From contig JADANN010000403.1 of assembly GCA_018806985.1 (NCBI GenBank), positions 124,001 to 188,000 on the forward strand: 64,000 bases of DNA. Direction: 5' to 3'. Positions 1 to 9,988 of this stretch are shown here, in pieces. Source of the DNA: Angiostrongylus vasorum. Lineage: Eukaryota; Nematoda; Chromadorea; Rhabditida; Metastrongylidae. Position numbers and translations under genes: made by a program. The first letter of the stretch is position 1; the number at the start of each line of letters is the position of its first letter. Under the pieces are notes generated by a model. The model worked only from the letters and a program-made list of their open reading frames with translations. It had not been told where the DNA came from and ran no database searches.

Positions 1-330
1 GTTCAATGAGCAGTAGAAAGTACATGAGGAAGAAACTAAGAAGGAGGACAGCATGGACTACGCCCGAGCACTTCACAGAAACCATTGAACAACAGACGGA
101 GAGGAAGTGCCGCATTCGTAACTTTGACTCAGCGGTCCTCCCAGCCTTGAGATTTGCTGTTGAAATATGAGTTAACACTTCTTCGAAAGAGGAGTTACGT
201 GGTAAGCTTACGCTAGAATGGAGGAATGAAGATTTTCGAGGGTGGCCATCTAAAAGGTGAACGGACATCTCATTGAGTGACACTAAGAAACGCTGGGATG
301 CTCCACAAAAAGCATAGCCGTGGACAAACA
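1..330 (+). mobile_element. RTE-type LINE, 3' end fragment
   Basis: The plus-strand translation, with interruptions, resembles the last part of an RTE-clade reverse transcriptase. A stretch reading RIRNFDSAVLPALRFA at about 111-168 matches the conserved RAHLFDSTVLPAL-type block that follows the catalytic domain in nematode RTE proteins. It is preceded by an arginine-rich LRRRTAW segment and followed by weak tail similarity up to about 330. Stops and frame changes make it a dead copy. It runs off the left edge of the window, so its length is unknown. It resembles the lineage at 38.7-41.3 kb more than the one at 55-57.6 kb. Confidence 0.55.
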
Positions 331-1069
331 CCGCGCTAAAACTACATGAGTGGAAAATATGTTGCTTTTCGCATTAGTTCTGAATACAAGCCACCCGAAT
401 AACCTAGGGTCAGGTAAGCAATATTTTAATTGCCGTTATGAAAAAAAATTTCTTCGCAAAGGAAATCGGAAAGGAAGAACTTTTGAAGAAAATTAGCACT
501 CTAGAAGATTCAAATACTGAGATGATGCGATAGGGCGAAGTTTGTATCACGTTTCTCGAATCCTCAAGTCCACCAAGAATTGAAAAATATGGGGAAACAA
601 GAATCGCCACAAATGTGCTAGAACTGTTTCGCCAAACCTGAGTCACCAGCACTGAAGGAAAATGACGGTATGCGTATGTCGGATGAAGGGACCATTTCTC
701 AACGTAGATCTGAAATAACTAAGCAATACACAACGAGGGAGGAAAGGCAGAATCGATTTTTTATAGGAAAGCATGAGCAGCACCATAAATCCTGAATACT
801 ACGCCATTTTCAACCGAAAGGCAAAAGATACCGAACTCTACGAGTGTGTTTGTCCTGAAGGAACCCAAGATCAAGTTAGCAAACCTCTTCGCGAAGCATA
901 AAGATAGGCGATCGTAAGCGATGACGAGCATGTGTCGCTATAGCATGGAGAATATCAGAAACAGAAATCGCTCAAATCATTAATATACCAGTTAAGCTGA
1001 CAACGTGTTGGGGCTCGCACAACTCTACGATGGCGGAGCGTTGATAGATAAAAGGCAAAGGATAAAGTT
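331..1069. other. No recognised feature
   Basis: No convincing coding exon, tRNA or repeat family seen. Short open frames here have no recognisable motif. Confidence 0.4.
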
Positions 1070-1305
1070 GATCGGCGTTGTTCAATGACTGAGGGATGCG
1101 CCGTTGAATGCATATCCGGCCTTCACAATGACTCGTTGTGGCCTAGCCATGTATCGAGCTAGTGCTGTTATCCTCGCAGAGAAGTCTAGTACCAAACTGC
1201 CGACTCAGGAGTGATGGAAGGCTTGATGAGCCTAGTGTGCGGGGATCGATCCCACGTGTTCTGCAGGGCGCCTCCTACCACTGCGCAATACGGCTGTTGG
1301 TCGGG
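1070..1305 (-). mobile_element. tRNA-derived SINE (family A), copy 1
   Basis: Read on the minus strand it begins with a tRNA-like head: an A-box-like TTGCGCAGTGG and a B-box-like GGGATCGATCCC about 35 bases later. The body shared with seven other copies in this window then follows and ends in an AT-rich tail. The head resembles RNA polymerase III internal promoters, as is usual in tRNA-derived SINEs; transcription is inferred, not shown. Confidence 0.6.
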
Positions 1306-1392
1306 TCCTGTCAGCGATCAATAGAATGTTCTCCACCCCAGCTAAACCAAATTGTAGTGAGAATAATTACTCTAAAGCCGTTATGTATTTAA

Positions 1393-1850
1393 TTAGGAGT
1401 GTGCACAGATTTCTAAACTCACATCGCCCTTGTCATTTATGTCATAGTACTTCAAATCGTTGATCGTCGTGTTACCTGGACCCATCTTTATTTCTTGCTT
1501 ATTTCTCTCAGCGAGCAAATCATACACTTCTTCACTGTATACTTCCACGAAGGACGGCTTGAACTTGAACCGAAATCCAAAAATTTTTCTCTCAGTCATA
1601 TCCAGAAGAAAATCTTAACAGGGTGGAATATTTCACTGTCCAATCTAGGTCCAATAACTTATCCTTCTACTGGAAAAGGAACTTTACAGCTCGCGGAATA
1701 GAACCTTCAGATTCACCTCCACCTAGAAAAGTCGAAGGTTATAGAAAACATCTGCTTTGGCTAAAAAATGGCGTATGGTCGTTGGTTGTCGTTATAGGAC
1801 ACTCCATATAACGCTGACTCGATAAAATGTGTTGATACAAAACTAATGGA
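1393..1850 (-). pseudogene. Kinesin motor-domain fragment (kinesin-14-like), degenerate
   Basis: Three minus-strand blocks in the correct order resemble a kinesin motor. Near 1790-1850 a block contains IESALYG, like the segment just before the P-loop. At about 1671-1723 a block reads GSIPRAVKFLF, like the IPRA-x-x-LF helix of C-terminal (kinesin-14) motors. It begins after a CTAG acceptor-like site. At about 1395-1570 a block contains FVEVYSEEVYDLL, the classic VEIYNE-x-x-DLL strand, followed by EIKMGPG. The P-loop GxTGSGKT is not visible between the first two blocks, and an in-frame TAG follows FLFQ, so I read this as a pseudogene or a gene fragment broken by decay. The rest of the motor (NxxSSRSH, DLAGSE) was not found in the window. 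Confidence 0.45.
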
Positions 1851-2214
1851 CAAAGCAAAGACCTCGAAATTCATACAGTTATAGAACTGCTTAAATACCT
1901 CCTCTCATTGTATACGTCTAACCACTTCCTATCTGTTCATACGCTATAATTGAAACATTGTACCCATGCAGACAAGACTGAAAATGTGTACAGCACAGAA
2001 GCTCCGCTCCTAGAACTAACAGATACGACTACACACCATAAATGATTTTTGAACGTCGTTGAACACGCGTTCCCATATTTGGACCAGAAACCCTTTTAAA
2101 TTCGAAAACTTGAGATCCATTGCTCTAAAATGATCGCAACTAATACAATAAAGCAGCATCGATAAAAAACGTAGCAACAAGCAGCAGCACTAATTGCGGT
2201 TACACAGCAGGATG
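1851..2214. other. No recognised feature
   Basis: AT-rich sequence between the kinesin fragment and the foldback repeat; nothing recognised. Confidence 0.4.
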
Positions 2215-2900
2215 TTATGTGTGGTACAGCTACAATAATGTTGAGATATTTGAAAAACTCCGAACCGCAGGTGTTTGCGGTGAAGAACGAACGCGCTATT
2301 ACTTTTCAGGGGGCTAACGCGTTCAGGGCCCTCGTAGCGCAGTGGTCAGAGGCGCCGTGCAGCACACACGTGGAATCTCGATCCCCCACGCCCATGGTCC
2401 AACAAACCTTCCATTCCTCCGGGGTCGGCAAATTGGTACCAGACTTGCCTGGGAGGACAGCAGCGCTGGCTCGATACATCAGTAGGCCACCGAGAGTCAT
2501 TGTAAAGGCCAGATATGCATTCAATCACCTCCAAAAGATGCCTAATCAATCGAATGCATTGTGGATCCGTCAGGGGATTGATCAACGCGGAGATCTTTAT
2601 CCATTTTTTTATAACGCTTTCACCACTACACCATACGAGTCCTTCGTTTCGCCTTTCTTTCAGTCAGTTTTCCATCTATACGTGCTATCAGCATTAGAAA
2701 ACTAGCTGAGAGATAGGCGAAGCGAAGGACTCGGATGTGGAAGTGGTGGACGCATTAGCCTCCGAAAAGAGTAATAGTGCGTTCGTTCCCCACCACACAC
2801 TCACACGGTCCAGAGTTTTGCAAGTACCCCAGCATCACTGTGGTTGTTTCACAAACAAAACCCTGTAGTAAAAGGCTGTAATAAGCAGTAAATAAAAAAA
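2215..2900. repeat. Foldback (palindromic) repeat, interrupted by a SINE
   Basis: The left arm (about 2240-2324, resuming at about 2618-2700) and right arm (about 2700-2840) are imperfect reverse complements of each other. The turn lies near 2697-2705 (AAAACTAGCTGAGAGA). The same arm sequence recurs near 8.3-8.8, 18.7, 20.0, 38.5 and 63.6 kb. On the right-arm strand it has a weak tRNA-like block (GGTGGTGGA with a downstream GCGTTCGTTCCCC), so the palindrome may be two SINE-like units facing each other. A family-A SINE splits the left arm. Confidence 0.55.
2325..2617 (+). mobile_element. tRNA-derived SINE (family A), copy 2, nested
   Basis: The head GGGCCCTCGTAGCGCAGTGG contains an A-box-like TAGCGCAGTGG, with a B-box-like segment around 2371-2385. 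The body matches the other family-A copies, and the tail ends TTTATCCATTTTTTTAT. The insertion splits the foldback repeat and is flanked by AACGCGTTCA on the left and AACGCTTTCA on the right. That is a 10-base target-site duplication with one mismatch. An open frame of 162 codons crosses this region but is an artefact of the repeat. Confidence 0.7.
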
Positions 2901-2954
2901 ATTGAAACCAATAGCAGTAACGACTAGTGAAAAAGACGGTGAATAATTCTCCAA

Positions 2955-3185
2955 AGATCTACCCTCTCATCGTGGCTGGAAGAAGTTCCTGGGTGTCCGA
3001 CTGCCATGTAACAGCGGGTGGTTCATCGGTTCATCCACACTGTTCCTCACCCCTCCACTTCCTTAGCAAGGTGTCCCAGGCTGAGTAAGTGTCCTAGTTT
3101 TTATCCGTCTGGAGGCCTAAGAAAGAGCAAACCAATACAGGAATCGCCACCGTCCCGGAGCCAAATTAGTCGCAATGCTACAAAT
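2955..3185. repeat. Family-D repeat, partial copy
   Basis: The sequence from TCATCGTGGCTGG onwards matches, in reverse orientation, the end of the longer copies at 14.85, 19.3, 30.4 and 59.85 kb. Internal blocks (gtgtccgactgc, the two-thirds-point TGGCGG-like region and CGCAATG) are retained. The copy is divergent and truncated. Confidence 0.5.
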
Positions 3186-3189
3186 TGCG

Positions 3190-5044
3190 CTCTGATTCAC
3201 AACAATCATGATTCCAATGCAGATGTCTCTCCTTAATGCAATAACTTGTTTTTAATAAAGTACTAAGACTCATGCTATATAGGCATTTAGCAAAAGATGT
3301 TTCATCATTTTCTATGCTGCTTCACGAAATGTTGCGGGTTATGTTTGGTGAATAATACTTGTACAGTAATAATCAAATTGGTTAAAGTGAATGAGTGCTT
3401 CTCATCTAGTTCGTCTCATCTTCAGCTTAAGTCAACACATTTCTTCACGAAAAGGAAAGTAGAATCTTCTTTTACATTTCGCTATCAGAGTTTGTTAGCT
3501 GAAAAAAAGCTCGAGAAAAAACAGCTGTCGTAGTGACGGTGCTTCTTGTTGGTATTCATTTTCACTTCTTTCTTCTAGCTTTGTTTTGCAGTGGAAGGCC
3601 TTTTGAATGAACTCCAGTGACTCAAAGATGGACAACACTTAATCACGGACATGGTGGTTTTTTGGACGATAGAGTATACTTTTCCGAACACTAGAGGACT
3701 GAAGAGCAGAGAACGTCTTGGAATTATTGGGAGGAGCCTCTCACGTCGCTCTAGATGTATGCTTATTATGCATGCACTATTTCCTGTATATTACCGAGGT
3801 TGACCTTTCGAACACATTGTTGCCACAACTTGAAGGTGATTTGTAAATTATGTTGTGTTTACTGCACTATTTACCATATCCGTCAATTTAATACGACATC
3901 TATAACTCACAAAGCGAGTAGACCCGAAATAAAGTCGAATACCAGTCCAGTGTCCTGACCAGTGAATTTTTTCAGAAAATAGGCTTCTTTGCAAATTATC
4001 AACTATAGAGAATGGTCTTTCATGGGCCGTGAATTTTATAACATCATTGTTGGACAAGACATCGATAAGATACAAAGGAGCGGCAAAAAGAGCTCACGCA
4101 AAAAAAAAGCCATTGCAAACGAAATGCACTTTTTAGTTACAAAGCACTCTGTCCATCTGACTGCCATACGCATGCTTAACAAGCAATAAATCGTGGAACA
4201 TACGTGTTAATAAATTTGTGGATAACAGGGGGAAAAATGATAGGTGTAACACTTACACGTCGATGTGAGGGAGTTTGCTCCAATGCACAAACAGAGAGGG
4301 AAGAGAAGCAATTTTGCGACAATGTGGAGGCTTTTCGCGCTTTTTTGTATTCAATTGGCAGCTTATCTAAGATAGATTGTGTAAGTACGAAACTTGAATA
4401 TCTATCCTCTTTCATGCACTTAATAATTTGAGAAGAGTTCCTCCTTAACGAGTTTTTTCGTAGGCTAGAGACACGCTGATGAAGGGAACTGCCACCAGAG
4501 GAACTTCTGCAGTTCAAAAAGAAGGACAACACTCTATATCGTATTTGAACAAATTTTGTTAAATTTTTATGTTCCTACAGTTAATACTTTATACACATCA
4601 CATGCAATCCCTGAGAACTAGTGCTTTTTGCAATTAGTACACTTCTCCTTCCCCCAACATTTACATGGAAGGAGTAGGTGTTTGATTTCACACCTAGAAT
4701 TGGCATTGTGTAGCAAATCCACTTTTTAATCCCGCCTTGGTTCAAAAGAATGCTAGCATGCGACGTGGGCGATTCGGGTTCTTTTTTCCAGACGATGCAC
4801 TATGAAGGAATGGAAGCGTAGAACTGTGTTAAGTGATCCAATATATGTTCTCCCGTACCGTTGTCTCACTGAGCTGTTGTTTCGCCAAACAAGGATAATT
4901 AAATTTCTATGTGAACAATATAAGTACAATAATAACGGGATAATAAAGGTGGAATAGGTACATAGAAAGAGTAAGAGGAATAACGTGATTAATGGACATA
5001 TATTGCAGATATTATACTGAGAAAGTACACTGTGAAAGGGCGCG
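3190..5044. other. No firmly supported feature
   Basis: Mostly AT-rich unique-looking sequence. Short open frames exist at 4204-4431 (plus) and 4176-4532 (minus), overlapping each other on opposite strands, with no recognised motif or clear splice context. An AATAAAG near 3257 could be a polyadenylation signal but has no gene attached. Confidence 0.35.
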
Positions 5045-5310
5045 TGTGGAGCACTGTTAGCAGGTGCAGTGCAACACACATGTGGAATCGATCTCCGCGC
5101 CCATGGCCCACCAAGCCTTCCATCCTTCAGAGGTCAGCAAATTGATACCAAACTTGTCTGGGAGGATAGAAGCACTAGCTCGATACATGGGCAGTCCACC
5201 GGGTGTCAATGTATAGGCCAGATATGCATTCAAATGATGCCTAATGAAAGCGAATGTACTGCGCATCCCTAAGGGATTAATAGACGCCAAGAACTTTATT
5301 TTTCATCCTT
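5045..5310 (+). mobile_element. tRNA-derived SINE (family A), copy 3
   Basis: The copy shows the family body from CACACATGTGGAATCGATC through the CCACCAAGCCTTCCATCC block, ending near an ACTTTATTTTTCATCC tail. The A-box region is eroded. A short deletion near 5236 removes part of the 3' half compared with other copies. Confidence 0.6.
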
Positions 5311-6379
5311 AATTAGAGCATTGTGGAGAAATCGAGCAGCTAAATATGATAATTAAGTAAGGAAGGAAGGAAAAAGGTTGTTAATAAAAGACATTCTAAT
5401 TCTCATAAGCATCTTTCTCAGGTCCAACCTCATGCTGTTCCCTTTTCAATTTTTTTGAATTATTAAGGGCGCTGATTTAGTGAGGGGAATACACCCAGAG
5501 ACTAAGCGATATCCGTCTGCAACGTGTATGATGCAGTAGTACGACGAGTGAAGAATATGCCACCCAACACGTACCTGAGAATGGCCAGGTTGGTTGAAAG
5601 TGCGCCAAAGTCCGGAGAGAGAAGAGCTGCTAAGTCAAAGGCAACCTTTCTCTAGTGTTCATGGGAAGCAGCGGGAATCGAGATAATTTAAAAAACGGCG
5701 TGGCCTGTTGTCTTATGACTACAATGGCCGTTATTGGTCACTTTATGAAAACAAAATTTTTTTCAAAATCGTCATAATAATTTACAAAACGACTCAACAG
5801 CGAAGTGAAAAAACAACACAGAAATTTCTCACCGTTACTTGCTAAACCATGGGCACCTCGAAAGCAAGCAGCTTACTGGATTGACTCAAGCAATTTGCTG
5901 ATTTGCTGTGATCCGATTACGTGACTTTTCTCCATGGGGACATTAATACCCTTAAATAATTTTTAGGAAGCTGATGAGGAAATCATAAACGGATTTGTCC
6001 ATTATTTTTATGAAGTCGGAAAAAAATTTTGACAGATGGACAGAAAGGCCTTATCGTGAAATTGGAAGCGCTTCCCCAGCAGCCTTTTGATAAGGCCCAG
6101 TTTTCCATTGCTGGAAATTGCGACGTCGCGCAATTTTCAGCTGTTTTGGAATTACTGATTGCTCGGTAATAAGCGATAATCTCTCGAGAAGCAGAGCACA
6201 CCAGGGGTTGATAACATAAGAAGACTGTAAGAGAGGAAGATGATCACTTGGTCAGAGGAACCGAAGTTAAACGAAAGCCGGTTTCGAAACATTGTTATTG
6301 CTCTTTGCTAGCTGATAACGATACCGACTTCTGCAGTATTGATTGTCCGGGCGACCAAGTTACTATCACTGGACAATCA
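5311..6379. other. No recognised feature
   Basis: A plus-strand stretch near 5720-6170 has several long but stop-broken frames that might be an old transposase. I could not match it to a family. Confidence 0.3.
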
Positions 6380-6640
6380 CTACTACCAACCACCTGTATC
6401 ATGCATAAAAGGGTATCACCGAGTACGTATGTCTCATTCGAGAGGTGGTCCGCTGAGGAAGATACAATTCCATAAGAAGGCGAAGATGCCACATCAAGGC
6501 GAAGAAGAACAGTGGACTATCGAGTCGGATCGTCTGCTCTGAGGAAGACGAAGACGTCGAAAAGTTAGCCGAAATAAATCTATTTACCAACCTCGTGTAA
6601 GCTTGTCAGAGAACGAATACCTCCTATAAGAGAGGTATTC
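6380..6640 (+). repeat. Hammerhead-bearing repeat, copy 1
   Basis: It shares several blocks in the same order with the minus-strand segment at 33.58-33.85 kb. These are a GAAGAYGCCACAT block, a GGAC-rich block, a hammerhead motif, then a CCGAAAT-rich spacer and YGTGTAAGCTT. The two copies define a repeat family distinct in sequence from the PLE tails at 42-51 kb, although both carry a hammerhead. Confidence 0.5.
6535..6571 (+). ncRNA. Hammerhead ribozyme motif (variant core)
   Basis: The order of parts is stem I GCT, core CTGAGGA, stem II GACG/CGTC with an AAGA loop, core GAAA, a minimal stem III AAGT, a possible cleavage site GTT, then AGCC completing stem I. Core one fits CUGANGA. Stem III is weakened (A-G) and the site is GUU rather than GUC, so activity is doubtful. 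Confidence 0.5.
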
Positions 6641-7069
6641 TTCTATCACTCTATGGTATGAGTGCTGTGTATTCGACATTTAGTATAGTCTACTATATCG
6701 ATCACAATGTCCCATTACAAATTGCACTTCCAGAGGTTGTGTCGCCGCAAATATCATAGCGAAAATATATCTTACCATAAAAAGAAGTGGAAATATCTCT
6801 TGACATAAAAGGACGTACTGGTTCTTGGTAAATTTATACAATGACGGAACATCCAAATAGATCTTCAATTTGCATTAACAAAATAACGACTGACACGAGT
6901 TTCTACACACTGGTGACCAACCGGTCCATCCAAGGATTGACGCGTGCCCTGTAGTCATCAAGTAATTCATACATATTTCTCAGTTAACACCGAACATTCA
7001 ACTGATGCAAAAAATAGTGAGAATTTGAGTTTACTGACAAGGTTTCGGTCTTGTATTCCTTTAGAATAA

Positions 7070-7112
7070 CACCTCTCAGCCACGATGAGGCGGTAAGCCG
7101 CTGAGAGGTTTG
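7070..7112. repeat. Family-D repeat, terminal fragment
   Basis: Only the terminal block CCACGATGAGGCGG...CCGCTGAGAGG is preserved, including its short hairpin. Confidence 0.45.
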
Positions 7113-7149
7113 ACGAACCTACTTCTGCCAAGTCAAACCCGGTCGTAGT

Positions 7150-8120
7150 ACAACCGCAAATGGCCCGAAACATTTATGAAATATGGGCCAAGGCAGTGTA
7201 AAAAAGAATGCACAAAGCGGTTATGGCTTAGAAATTTCGTCGTGATCATCTCGACGTTGAAGACATGAGGAAGATCGCATACGCGCTTCTGCGACGACCA
7301 ATTTAATGAATTAAAGGAAGCATATAGATGCAAATCCTTTAGGAAATTTGTAAGAGAACTCACTGCAAGCATTTGATATGTTTGAGAGCATCTAAGAAAA
7401 TTCTAAAGCCAAAGAAAGTTAACGAATAGATGCTGCACGAATTTGATGACAACGGAAAGCAAATCGCTGTGTTAGGGTAGCATCGGCGCTTCCGCAAAAG
7501 CACAACAATATCTCTAGACTGTATTGCGATGATCCACGAATAGCGGGTCCACTGTGACAATGGGCGACGATCGACTCAGTGTTTTAACCGCAATACAGCT
7601 CTGAAGCATTTCCCAATGCCGAAATTGCACCGAAAGAATGCTATGCTGACCGTTCGGTGGTTTGCCGCTGTTTTATCCATCGCAGTCCTTTGAATCCGAT
7701 ATAAACGATTACGACGACAAAGCACGTCCAGAAATTCAACTATATTGACTACAAGCACTGACGTGTGCGACCGAGGTCGATCAATAAAAACAGATCAATT
7801 CTCCTCCACGATGACGTCCACTGCAAGTGCCACTAATATGTTCTAGCAACTATTTCTACTTCACGCATGTAGACAACGTCCTGTGTAAAAAATGCTGCAG
7901 TAATTAAACCGTGGCCGAAACTGCCCTCAACCGCTTCCTCGTCTCAAAAACTCTAGAGTTTCACCCAGTCGGAACAGATGGACTTTTTTTCATTCGTAAA
8001 AGTGTAAAAATTTTAGTAGTTCTCGTTCCGATTAACAAAGCTTATTCTGGTCTGAGATATGCGACTTTAAAGACAGAAGCTGAAATTGTTCACAAATTTT
8101 TCAAAAACCTAATACTTTAG
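7150..8120 (+). pseudogene. Mariner-family transposase relic
   Basis: With frameshifts and stops, the plus strand gives mariner-type blocks in order. A KFRRDHLDVEDM block near 7225-7265 resembles the KFRSGDxDxED segment of the N-terminal DNA-binding region. An IDANPLGNL block near 7325 resembles the IEADP segment. A CDDPRIAGP block near 7530 sits where the catalytic TCDEKW lies. A PLNP block near 7690 and an RSILLHDDVHCKC block near 7795-7835 match the GPILLHDNARPH catalytic strand. The first catalytic aspartate region is altered and several stops are present, so the copy is inactive. Terminal inverted repeats were not identified. Confidence 0.65.
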
Positions 8121-8309
8121 TCAGAATGCCCGCACGGCCCTCCTTGTATTAAACACATCAAAAATCTGACAAAGGATGCAAAGGTACCGATATGCTCTAA
8201 TTTCACACACCTTGTCAGTTATAACATTGCAATTGCCAGGGTAATGAGGGCCGAGGAGCAATGCTTTTCTATAACCAAGTTTGTACAATTTTAGCTTATT
8301 ATTTACTGC
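8121..8309. other. No recognised feature
   Basis: Possible continuation of the mariner 3' end; no motif is clear. Confidence 0.3.
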
Positions 8310-8830
8310 CTACTCTTTCTAATGGCAGGGATTTATACCGTGAAATATAACTTCAATGATGCTGAGATATTTGCAAAACTCCGGACCGCAGGTGTATGCG
8401 GTGGGGGAACGAAGGCGCTATTGTCCTTTCCGGGGGAGTCACACGTTCACCAGCACACCATACCGGTCATTCGTTTCGCCTGTCTCTCAGGTAGTTTTAT
8501 CGATCTCTGCCATCAGCAATCACCCGTCAACATTGTGATTATAACTAAAAGCCTCAGCTTAACTGGGTTCATTGCCGATTTGCGCTCCCCAGATCAATCC
8601 CGGTGACGGGTGGTTGCTGACAACACTGATCGATAGAACTTGCTGAGAGACAGGAGAAACGAAGGACCAGCATGGTGTGGTGGTGAACGCGTTACTCCCC
8701 GGAAAGGACAATATCGCGTTCGTTCCCCACTGCAGACACCTGCGGTCCGGAGTTTTGCAAATATCTCAGCATCGTTGTAGTTATATTTCGCACTGTAACC
8801 TGCCATCAAAAATAGCAGGCAGTAAATACG
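8310..8830. repeat. Foldback repeat, nearly complete palindrome
   Basis: Left arm (about 8325-8525) and right arm (about 8605-8825) are reverse complements over most of their length. Both carry ATGCTGAGATATTTGCAAAACTCC or its complement, and the CCTTTCCGGGG block. A turn of about 80 bases contains AGCCTCAGCTTAACTGGG. Open frames of 94, 71 and 82 codons fall within the arms and mirror one another, so they are not genes. Confidence 0.65.
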
Positions 8831-9321
8831 GTAAATATTTCATAGTTGTCACTGCAATCACTGTTCCTATTTCCATTGCTTCATTTCATGTGGTATTGTT
8901 CACGACAATTTTAAGCATTTCATAAAGTTGAGAAGTCATGCTAAGAACTGTCGCACTTTATGTTTTCTGTTTGCGACCGCTTTTTTCCACCGTTTGTTTA
9001 GAGAAAGAAAACCAAATGATTTTTGCTCAGTCTTTTTTCTAAATTCATCTGCATAAATGAGATGACGAGGACTATGACGAAAAATTTTTTCTGATTCTTG
9101 AGATCCATGCAACTCTTTTCGTTTATCTGCGGGTTCCAAGCAGAGTGTTTCTTAATGATCTCAACAGAATCAAATGCTTTTCAGATTTCATTTCCTCCTC
9201 CGGATATTTTATGCAACAATAAACAACTAAGTATACGAAGAAATAAAAACCTTGGTCAAAATAAACAAGGATGTCGAGGAGTAAATAGACAGATGAAAAA
9301 CATGATTGATTAGATAGAATT
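8831..9321. other. No recognised feature
   Basis: AT-rich; likely intergenic or downstream of the minus-strand gene that ends at 9322. Confidence 0.35.
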
Positions 9322-9988
9322 TTAGCGTTCCCCCCTTGAACTCTTCAGTTTTTTGCTGATCACATTCAGCTGAGTCGAGATGCTCTGCACACTGGGTCGC
9401 CGACTGGCCGTCGAGTTGTTGAGACATTTCTTGATGACCTTCTCTACTACACATTCTGCCAAATCGTAATTCAGATCTGAAATCACGCAGATTGATCCGT
9501 TTCGTTTTTGCCAAGCGACCCTGGGAGACGGTGATATGTCACATGGCCAGAAAATCCATTGTGAAGAGAGAAATTCAGCAATAAACTCGAGAAAAAACCT
9601 AAAATAGATCACTAAGCATTGGTAGATGCGATCACAGTAAGCCGCACGCAAACACTGCAACGCCTTTGAACTGATTTCTCATCATCACACTTTTAAATGC
9701 TTTTCCAAGGCCATTTCTCCATTTGGGCTTTAGATAGTTCGACGCAGTATAGCTCTTACATTTAGCGCTATAAAAAAAAGGAAAAGGTTGGCCTAGAAAT
9801 CTAAGTAACTTGAAAAAAAAGGACGTGAAAAATACCAACCTTCAGGTGAAGGCTTGGAACCATTTTCAAGCACGGCTTGCAGAACCTGGCCCATACCGTA
9901 AGAAGCAGTTAGCGGGATAAGTTGACGAGTCCACTCCATTTCTGGAGCCATTCGGGTGAAATCACCGTCATCAATAGTAACGTATTCC
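9322..9988 (-). CDS. Putative kinase-like gene, last three exons
   Basis: Three minus-strand exons can be joined. Exon 9840-9988 starts after a perfect TTTCAG acceptor and ends GAAG|GTTGGT. The next begins at about 9792 after TTTCTAG and keeps the frame. The last, about 9322-9545, ends at a TAA after SSRGER. The order of motifs is suggestive of a protein-kinase C-lobe. RMAPEM resembles the APE motif, ASYGMGQVLQAVLENG resembles the DxxSxGxxLxExLTG helix, and VIKKCLNNSTASRRPSVQSI resembles the final CLxxxPxxRPS helix. The DFG and HRD motifs were not seen, and the activation loop would be very short, so a pseudokinase or an unrelated protein is possible. The donor between the last two exons is not certain. 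Upstream exons may lie to the right (12.7 kb is a candidate). Confidence 0.3.

Noticed and set aside
2217..2705. 162-codon plus-strand open frame
   Set aside because: It runs through the SINE and the foldback arm, so it is a repeat artefact.
5720..6200. Possible transposase
   Set aside because: Broken frames with no catalytic motif that I can name.
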